Origin: Spirosoma sordidisoli
GTDB lineage: Bacteria > Bacteroidota > Bacteroidia > Cytophagales > Spirosomataceae
Reading direction: 5' to 3'
DNA: 64,000 nt
Assembly: GCF_004138325.1 (NCBI RefSeq)
Contig: NZ_SBLB01000014.1
Span: 41,846 to 105,845 of the forward strand
A model generated the notes under the pieces. That model did no database searches. It saw only the letters and a program-made list of their open reading frames with translations, and was not told where the DNA came from. The translations under genes were made by a program, and so were the position numbers. This document shows, piece after piece, positions 58,986 through 64,000 of the stretch; within the stretch, counting starts at the first letter, position 1; every line of letters starts with the position of its first letter.

Positions 58986-59005
58986 CTAAATAATAATTAG
59001 GTTTG
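58986..59005 (+). promoter_or_regulatory. Promoter of the TonB receptor
   Basis: A perfect -7 box TAGGTTTG (58998-59005) is overlapped by an imperfect inverted repeat CTAA(N7)TTAG (58986-59000). A metal-dependent repressor of DtxR/Fur type is a plausible binder, but the match is weak. Confidence 0.4.
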
Positions 59006-59065
59006 TGTTCTGTTTAGCCAATGGATTTTTTCTCCCACAGGCTGATCGACACAACAACCTGATTA

Positions 59066-61522
59066 ATGATGTCCAATTCGCTCCCTACGCTATCGTTATA
59101 CCGCTGTTTCTGGCTTTACCTTGTCCTTAGTTCATTGGCCGTAACGCCAATGTTAGCCCGTCATTTACCGGGCGACAATGAAAACCCCGCATTTGTCATG
59201 CTTTCGGGAAGCGTCCGCACTGCCGATGATCAGCCCGCCGAATTAGTCACGATTGCCCTGCGGGAGATAAACACCGGGCGACTACGACATGGCACCATCA
59301 CGGACGTAGCCGGGCGGTTCTCGCTAAAAGCCTCACCCGGACGATACACCCTGACGGCTTCGATAGTTGGCTACGCGCCCAGTGAAACGCCTTTGCTGAT
59401 TGAGGTTGGTCAAGCCATCCAGCTACCGCCTATCACGCTGACACAAACGGCCCGACAGCTTCAAGAAGTAATCGTGACCACCCGCCGAGCCGGAGCTTAT
59501 ACCGAAAAAACTACCGAGTTGGGTACCCGAATGCCCGCCCGACTGCGTGACATCCCTCAATCTGTACAGATCATCAACCGGGAGATTTTACAGGATCGGC
59601 AAGTGCTCACCGTAGCCGAAGCGACCAAAAGCATGGTGGGTGTCAACGCATTCTCGTCCAGTCAGTACAGCGACTACGTGCTACGGGGCTTTCGGTCAAC
59701 GCCGGGCAACTTCGCGTACAACGGCATACGGGGCGATTTTTTTCAGTTCGACCAGGCAGCCCTAACCTATAACATCGAACGAATCGAAGCCGTGAAAGGT
59801 CCGGCCTCCGTTTTGTTCAGCGCGGGGAATCCGGGCGGGGTGATCAACCATGTCACTAAGCGGGCGCAGGCGGCTCCCCGCTACGAGGTAGCCGCTACGG
59901 TTGGCAGCTTCAATCAGTACCGATTTATGGGCGATGCGACTGGAACCCTCACCAAAAATCAGAAACTGCTCTACCGGTTCATCGTTGGCTACGAAAACAC
60001 CGGGCAGTTAGACCCCAATCAGAAAATTCGCAACGTATTCCTGGCTCCGCAACTCCAGTATACTTTCTCGGACCGGACGACGCTGAACTACGAACTCAAC
60101 TACGGCTACGACCGCCGGACGATGGGTTATCAACGGGGTGTTCCCGCCCTGTCGCTGGGTGAAGGGAGGTGGCAGTTAGACCGGTATCCACGAGACTTCT
60201 CAATGGTTGACCCGCGTGGCTTCAGTAAAACGAGCAGCGTGTCCAATCAATTGATGTTTTCTCACCGCTTTACGGAGCGAATCAAATTAACCTCGCTGCT
60301 TAGAACGTACCAGGCCACCCAGGATCAGTTCGACGTATCGCCGGGCGACTTCAGCATCGGTGCCACCAATGATTCGATCACCCTCGGTCATGGCTATTTC
60401 CGGCAAAAACCGCTCTACCAATTCCAGTCAACGACGTACCTCAACGCCGAACTCGAAACGGGAGTTATAAAACACGCGCTCATTGCGGGCATTGATGTGA
60501 ACAGTTCGGGGCGAACCTACGAATACGCCGGTTTATCGGAACGGCGGGTGAGTCTGCTGAACCTCGATTTTAGCTGGGCGACCTACGACCGCAGCCGGGC
60601 GGCTTTGGCGACGGCCATCTACCAGAGTGGCGTAACCGAGAATACGCAGTTTTATGGGCTGTACGTACAGGATCAACTTTCGCTGGGTGAACGCTGGAAA
60701 CTGCTCCTGGGCGGTCGGTTTGAAGCGCACCGTTTCCGAAATCGCTCGTTTGATTTGGTAGCTGATACGACGACCGCCCGCGATACACTCCGGGCATCCC
60801 GGTTCATTCCGCGCGTGGGCGTGGTGTTTCAGCCCGGAAAAAACACGTCGCTGTATGCCAGCTATACCGAAGGGTTTCAACCCCAATACGGCTCCAACCG
60901 GGGTGGAGGTGGGCCGTACCCACCAGAAGGCAGTCGCCAAATTGAGGTGGGGATGAAAAACGAATGGCTGGCGGGCCGGTTAATCACGTCGGTGGCAGCC
61001 TACTATATCCAGAAAACGGATGTGCTGACTACTGATCCCAACGACCCGGACGGGCTGCGACTGATTCAGGTTGACGAAGTAAAAAGCAAGGGCATTGAGT
61101 TGTCGGTACAGGGCAATGTGACTGATAACCTAAGCCTGCTGGCGAATTACGCCTACAACGAAGCCCGCACCCCCGGTGATGCCGGCTTCGATTTCTACGC
61201 GCCGGGCTGGTTTCCCAACGCGCCCAACCATAACGGCAACCTGTGGGCCACTTACAAACTGACACAGGGGGTACTAAAGGGACTCAAAATCGGGGCCGGT
61301 TTCAACCACCTGAGTAAACGCAGTACGTTCGTACCAAACTTCGAGGTGCCGGGCTATACAACCGTCGATGCCTCGGTTAGCTACGAGCGAAACGGATTCA
61401 GGATCAACGGCGGCTTATTCAACATGACCGATACCCGGTACTACCACGGGGTGTATGGCCCGGCGAATCTCTGGCCGGGTAACCCCCGTTCGTTTCGGCT
61501 GACGCTGAGTCAGGTGTTTTGA
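59066..61522 (+). CDS. TonB-dependent siderophore receptor
   Basis: An 818-aa outer-membrane receptor. Signal peptide, a carboxypeptidase-regulatory-like domain (about 45-135, GRFSLKASPGRYTLTASIVGYAPSE), plug (about 155-265, DIPQSVQIINREIL, YVLRGFRSTPGNFAYNGIRG, IERIEAVKGPASVLF), 22-strand barrel ending in FRLTLSQVF. The NPGGVINHVTK motif is usual in ferric-siderophore (FhuA-like) receptors. Next to a PepSY protein. Confidence 0.92.
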   Translation: MMSNSLPTLSLYRCFWLYLVLSSLAVTPMLARHLPGDNENPAFVMLSGSVRTADDQPAELVTIALREINTGRLRHGTITDVAGRFSLKASPGRYTLTASIVGYAPSETPLLIEVGQAIQLPPITLTQTARQLQEVIVTTRRAGAYTEKTTELGTRMPARLRDIPQSVQIINREILQDRQVLTVAEATKSMVGVNAFSSSQYSDYVLRGFRSTPGNFAYNGIRGDFFQFDQAALTYNIERIEAVKGPASVLFSAGNPGGVINHVTKRAQAAPRYEVAATVGSFNQYRFMGDATGTLTKNQKLLYRFIVGYENTGQLDPNQKIRNVFLAPQLQYTFSDRTTLNYELNYGYDRRTMGYQRGVPALSLGEGRWQLDRYPRDFSMVDPRGFSKTSSVSNQLMFSHRFTERIKLTSLLRTYQATQDQFDVSPGDFSIGATNDSITLGHGYFRQKPLYQFQSTTYLNAELETGVIKHALIAGIDVNSSGRTYEYAGLSERRVSLLNLDFSWATYDRSRAALATAIYQSGVTENTQFYGLYVQDQLSLGERWKLLLGGRFEAHRFRNRSFDLVADTTTARDTLRASRFIPRVGVVFQPGKNTSLYASYTEGFQPQYGSNRGGGGPYPPEGSRQIEVGMKNEWLAGRLITSVAAYYIQKTDVLTTDPNDPDGLRLIQVDEVKSKGIELSVQGNVTDNLSLLANYAYNEARTPGDAGFDFYAPGWFPNAPNHNGNLWATYKLTQGVLKGLKIGAGFNHLSKRSTFVPNFEVPGYTTVDASVSYERNGFRINGGLFNMTDTRYYHGVYGPANLWPGNPRSFRLTLSQVF

Positions 61523-61552
61523 TGGACATTTATTCGGTAGAACCAGTACGTT

Positions 61553-62683
61553 ATGAACCGCAAACTTTTCAAAATACACAGTTGGGCGGGCCTAATTACC
61601 GGCGTTTTTCTGTTGCTGGTCGGGGTATCGGGGTCGATACTGGTGTTTAACGAAGACCTTAACCACTGGCTCTACGCCGACCGGCTGACGGTAAGGATAC
61701 CCACGGCCAGTCGGCGGCATTCGCTCGATGCCTGTTACGAACGGGTGCGGACGCGCTACCCACAGATGAACTACATCGGCTTAGACGAGGTGCCACAACG
61801 AGCGAATCAGAGCGTAGCCTTCTGGATGGAAGCTGATGGGGTGCAATACAAAGCCTACGTTAATCCCTACACGGGCCGGGTTATCTGGTTTGGCAAGCGG
61901 TACAATCAGGTCTGCGACTGGCTGTTGCTGTTTCACTACACGCTGTTGGGGGGTAAACCTGGGGAATTGGTAGTCGCTCTGCTGGGTATTGTGCTGCTGG
62001 TATCGGTGCTGACCGGGTTTTGGATTTATCGGAAGAGCATCGTGCCGGTACTCTTATTTCGGGTACGTGTCAACCGCAAAAACTGGCGAACCATCTCATC
62101 AGGTCTGCACCGGATTGTAGGGGTCTGGGCCTTGCTCTTCAATGCTATGATTGCCCTAACCGGGTTCTGGATGCTCCGCTACACATTTACAAAGGAGTAC
62201 TATGAGCCACTTGCCAATCCGCCCACGAAACAAGCCCCCCTCCCGTTTTCCATTGATCGCACCCTGACCATAGTCCGGCAAACATACCCCGACCTGGTAG
62301 TCTCCTCACTTTATGTACCGGAAAAAGCAGCCGATGATGTTGTCGTGTATGGCAGTTTTGGTGGTCGGTCGTTTCTGTTTGGCGATTACGGGGATGAACT
62401 GACGCTCGACGGGCGTACCGGAACGATAAAAGCCACTAAATTCATCGCGCAGAAAACGGTGTCTGAGAAAGTTGACAGCCTTATTTTCCCGGTTCATGCC
62501 GGGATGTACGGCCACTGGACAATCAAAATTCTGTATGCCCTATTGGGCCTGACACCCGGTTTGTTGTCGATAACGGGTTTTATGCTCTGGTGGCGACGGA
62601 AGCGAAAAACGGGCAAGAAGCGGCCGGTTGGCAGGCAACAACCAGAAAACAAGTCGTTCGTTGAGACGCAGCACGGAGTTTAA
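61553..62683 (+). CDS. PepSY-associated membrane protein
   Basis: A 376-aa inner-membrane protein: helix pattern KLFKIHSWAGLITGVFLLLVGVSGSILVF at the start, two central membrane segments and a C-terminal one (LLGLTPGLLSITGFMLWWRRK). Conserved His (IHSWAGL, LLLFHYTLLGG, SGLHRIVGVW, PVHAGMYGHW) fit iron-uptake reductases of this family. It likely reduces the siderophore-bound metal brought in by the receptor upstream. Confidence 0.85.
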   Translation: MNRKLFKIHSWAGLITGVFLLLVGVSGSILVFNEDLNHWLYADRLTVRIPTASRRHSLDACYERVRTRYPQMNYIGLDEVPQRANQSVAFWMEADGVQYKAYVNPYTGRVIWFGKRYNQVCDWLLLFHYTLLGGKPGELVVALLGIVLLVSVLTGFWIYRKSIVPVLLFRVRVNRKNWRTISSGLHRIVGVWALLFNAMIALTGFWMLRYTFTKEYYEPLANPPTKQAPLPFSIDRTLTIVRQTYPDLVVSSLYVPEKAADDVVVYGSFGGRSFLFGDYGDELTLDGRTGTIKATKFIAQKTVSEKVDSLIFPVHAGMYGHWTIKILYALLGLTPGLLSITGFMLWWRRKRKTGKKRPVGRQQPENKSFVETQHGV

Positions 62684-62784
62684 GCAGACAGCTTGCTGAG
62701 TCGCTGTTAATTCAGTTGCTTACTGGTCTAACCCGTTAGGTTTTAACCCAACTTTTCTAATCCCGTTTCAGACGTATCAACGTT

Positions 62785-62988
62785 TTACACTTTGCCTGTT
62801 TCAGTACCGACTACATGGTTAACTCCTCCAGCGTGTTCTTTTCTGGATAAGTCAACTATGTGATCGACAAATTCTCTTGCTTTAACTTCTTTAATGCTGG
62901 CATATCGTTTCCGGTCATCGTTTGCCTCCCGCGCTACTTCGTACTTTGGGGTAGCTAACACATTCCGGGTATATGCGCCACGTGAAGG
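62785..62988 (-). pseudogene. Probable gene remnant without a start
   Basis: A minus-strand frame open for 67 codons without ATG (a GTG near 62961 is possible), reading YTRNVLATPKYEVAREANDD and ending GGVNHVVGTETGKV. The composition is protein-like but no family is recognised. The rest of the 367-base gap 62684-63050 shows nothing else. Confidence 0.25.
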
Positions 62989-63050
62989 CTATAATTAGCT
63001 AATATTTAGGCAGTTATACGGATTCAACTCTTAATACCCGGATTCGGTGA

Positions 63051-63416
63051 TTAATGGTTCACAGCATTAAAAACCAAACGGTTCCCATCTGGGTCTTTGA
63101 GGGTAAAACTTCGACCCAGCTCGTCTTCCTCCAGTTCGCCCTGTTTCACGAGTTGCTTGGCCAAATAGGTATCGAACAAGGCTTCCAAATTATCAACGAC
63201 AATGTAGAATTTCGCGCCCCTGGCACTCTCCGGGTGTTCCGTCAGGTAAAATTCCACAGCTCCCCGGCTAACTGAAATGCATCGGGGAAATTTGGGGCCA
63301 AACTGATGCTCCCAATTTTTGGTAAAACCCAACTGGTCACAGTAAAAATGAAGGTTGGTTTCTGCCCGCGTGATCTGCACGTAAGGCACCATGCTCACAA
63401 AAATAGAATCGGTCAT
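63051..63416 (-). CDS. VOC/glyoxalase-bleomycin-resistance fold protein
   Basis: A 121-aa protein: VPYVQITRAETNLHFYCDQLGFTKNWE, RGAVEFYLTEHPESARG, VVDNLEALFDTYL, FTLKDPDGNRLVF. These are the two beta-alpha-beta-beta-beta halves of the VOC fold. It may bind a metal or organomercurial-type ligand, as VOC proteins of mer clusters do; a general one is also possible. Confidence 0.85.
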   Translation of the reverse strand: MTDSIFVSMVPYVQITRAETNLHFYCDQLGFTKNWEHQFGPKFPRCISVSRGAVEFYLTEHPESARGAKFYIVVDNLEALFDTYLAKQLVKQGELEEDELGRSFTLKDPDGNRLVFNAVNH

Positions 63417-63422
63417 AGTCGA

Positions 63423-63632
63423 TTAGGCACAACAGCCCTTTTGCTCCTGGCTCGGGGGGCACTTCGCCGATCCATACGAACAGAATACGCAACAATCCCC
63501 CGCCAACGGCTTTAGAAGGAGGTGGCAGGAGGTGCATTCATAAAAATAGGCACAAGCATCGGTCGGCATGATCTCTGCGGCCTGATGACTACAACTCGGG
63601 CAGGTAATCACGGATTCGATTGTGACGGTCAT
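63423..63632 (-). CDS. GDCCVxC domain protein
   Basis: A 69-aa Cys-rich protein: CPSCSHQAAEIMPTDAC, YECTSCHLLLKPLAGDCCVFCSYGSAKC and a terminal CC. The GDCCVFC string defines the family, seen in mercury-resistance operons. The cysteines should bind a thiophilic metal. Confidence 0.9.
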   Translation of the reverse strand: MTVTIESVITCPSCSHQAAEIMPTDACAYFYECTSCHLLLKPLAGDCCVFCSYGSAKCPPSQEQKGCCA

Positions 63633-63635
63633 TCC

Positions 63636-64000
63636 TTAAAGCGTTTTTGTGCCGGTGACCTTGTAGCCGGTGGCATCCACGGCTTTTTTGATGTCGGCTA
63701 AGGAGGTTTTTTTACCATCGTATTTCACGGTGGCCGCTCCTTTTGAGTACGATACATCCACCGCCGATACGCCCTTGATTTTGGCGACTTCCTGCTTGAT
63801 ATGTCCTTCGCAACCTTCGCAGGTCATGCCTTTGATGGTCACATAGGCCACCTGTTGCCTGTCTAATGGACCGGGTTGCTGTACTGGGGTTTTATCCTGG
63901 TAAAGCCAGTTTGAATAAGAGGGGAAAGCCAGGAGAAGCAAGGCAATTCCCGTGACGACACTCAAGAAACCTCGACTCTGCCAGAAGGTTGTTTTTTTTT
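63636..64000 (-). CDS. MerTP-type mercury transport/binding fusion, partial
   Basis: The frame stays open to the window edge (KTTFWQSRGFLSVVTGIALLLLAFPSYS, a MerT-like last membrane helix), then a linker and a MerP-like HMA domain with KGMTCEGCEGHIKQEV and GYKVTGT. The first 110 residues or so of MerT lie outside. It brings Hg2+ (or another metal) across the inner membrane. The following GDCCVxC and VOC genes are on the same strand. Confidence 0.8.
   Translation of the reverse strand, partial: KKTTFWQSRGFLSVVTGIALLLLAFPSYSNWLYQDKTPVQQPGPLDRQQVAYVTIKGMTCEGCEGHIKQEVAKIKGVSAVDVSYSKGAATVKYDGKKTSLADIKKAVDATGYKVTGTKTL

Overview
The window looks like part of a large conjugative plasmid from a Bacteroidota bacterium, most likely Cytophagales close to Spirosoma. 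This rests on the gene families (CTnDOT-type tra genes, DUF3408, DUF4133/4134, DUF3945, GDCCVxC and HMA-AraC proteins), on Bacteroidota-type -7 boxes (TAnnTTTG) in front of several genes, and on protein character; no database was searched. A Rep_3-type initiator with an iteron origin, a full set of transfer genes and a relaxase argue for a replicating plasmid rather than chromosome. No rRNA, tRNA, CRISPR array or complete insertion sequence was found.

Layout. 1-9.7 kb is a copper island: a CPH-type P-type ATPase, an HMA-AraC regulator, a CPC-type CopA ATPase, a membrane DUF305 protein and a multicopper oxidase fused to an outer-membrane barrel. Five copies of one tandem operator sit in front of these units. 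9.7-19.4 kb has a lipoprotein, a 2.28-kaa NRPS-PKS-aminotransferase protein with a GNAT gene upstream, and two secreted DUF305 proteins. 19.5-26 kb is plasmid accessory DNA: an orphan HhH/PD-(D/E)xK protein, two broken genes, an XRE regulator, a small DNA-binding-like protein and a run of small genes ending with a RecE-like nuclease. 26-38 kb is the minus-strand tra operon, traA to traN. 38.4-43.3 kb is mobilisation (accessory protein, relaxase, coupling ATPase). 43.3-48.2 kb has an XRE protein, an M23 peptidase, DUF3945 and Toprim proteins and two small genes. 48.2-53.1 kb has an AbiE-type pair, a tyrosine recombinase, a DUF1016 protein and the replication initiator; the origin is 53.1-53.54 kb. 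53.8-62.7 kb is a redox/metal-uptake block (di-haem protein, Rieske, porin, b561-like protein, TonB receptor, PepSY protein). 63-64 kb is a mercury-type cluster cut by the window end.

Main points. (1) The 20-bp replication iteron ACGAGGATTTTGTCGTAGTT occurs not only at the origin but in a four-copy cluster in front of the coupling-ATPase gene and, in three copies, inside a tra-operon coding sequence, where it encodes the peptide DEDFVVV. This suggests that the initiator also touches the transfer genes. (2) Five tandem operators with half-sites 21-22 bp apart, several at a fixed distance from a -7 box, define a probable HMA-AraC copper regulon; one points at an undescribed 59-codon gene. (3) The megasynthase carries what I read as the threonine A-domain code and a malonyl AT, then stops after an aminotransferase with no condensation or release domain. 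(4) A perfect 16-bp palindrome between the AbiE antitoxin and the recombinase contains a -7 box on each strand, implying shared control.
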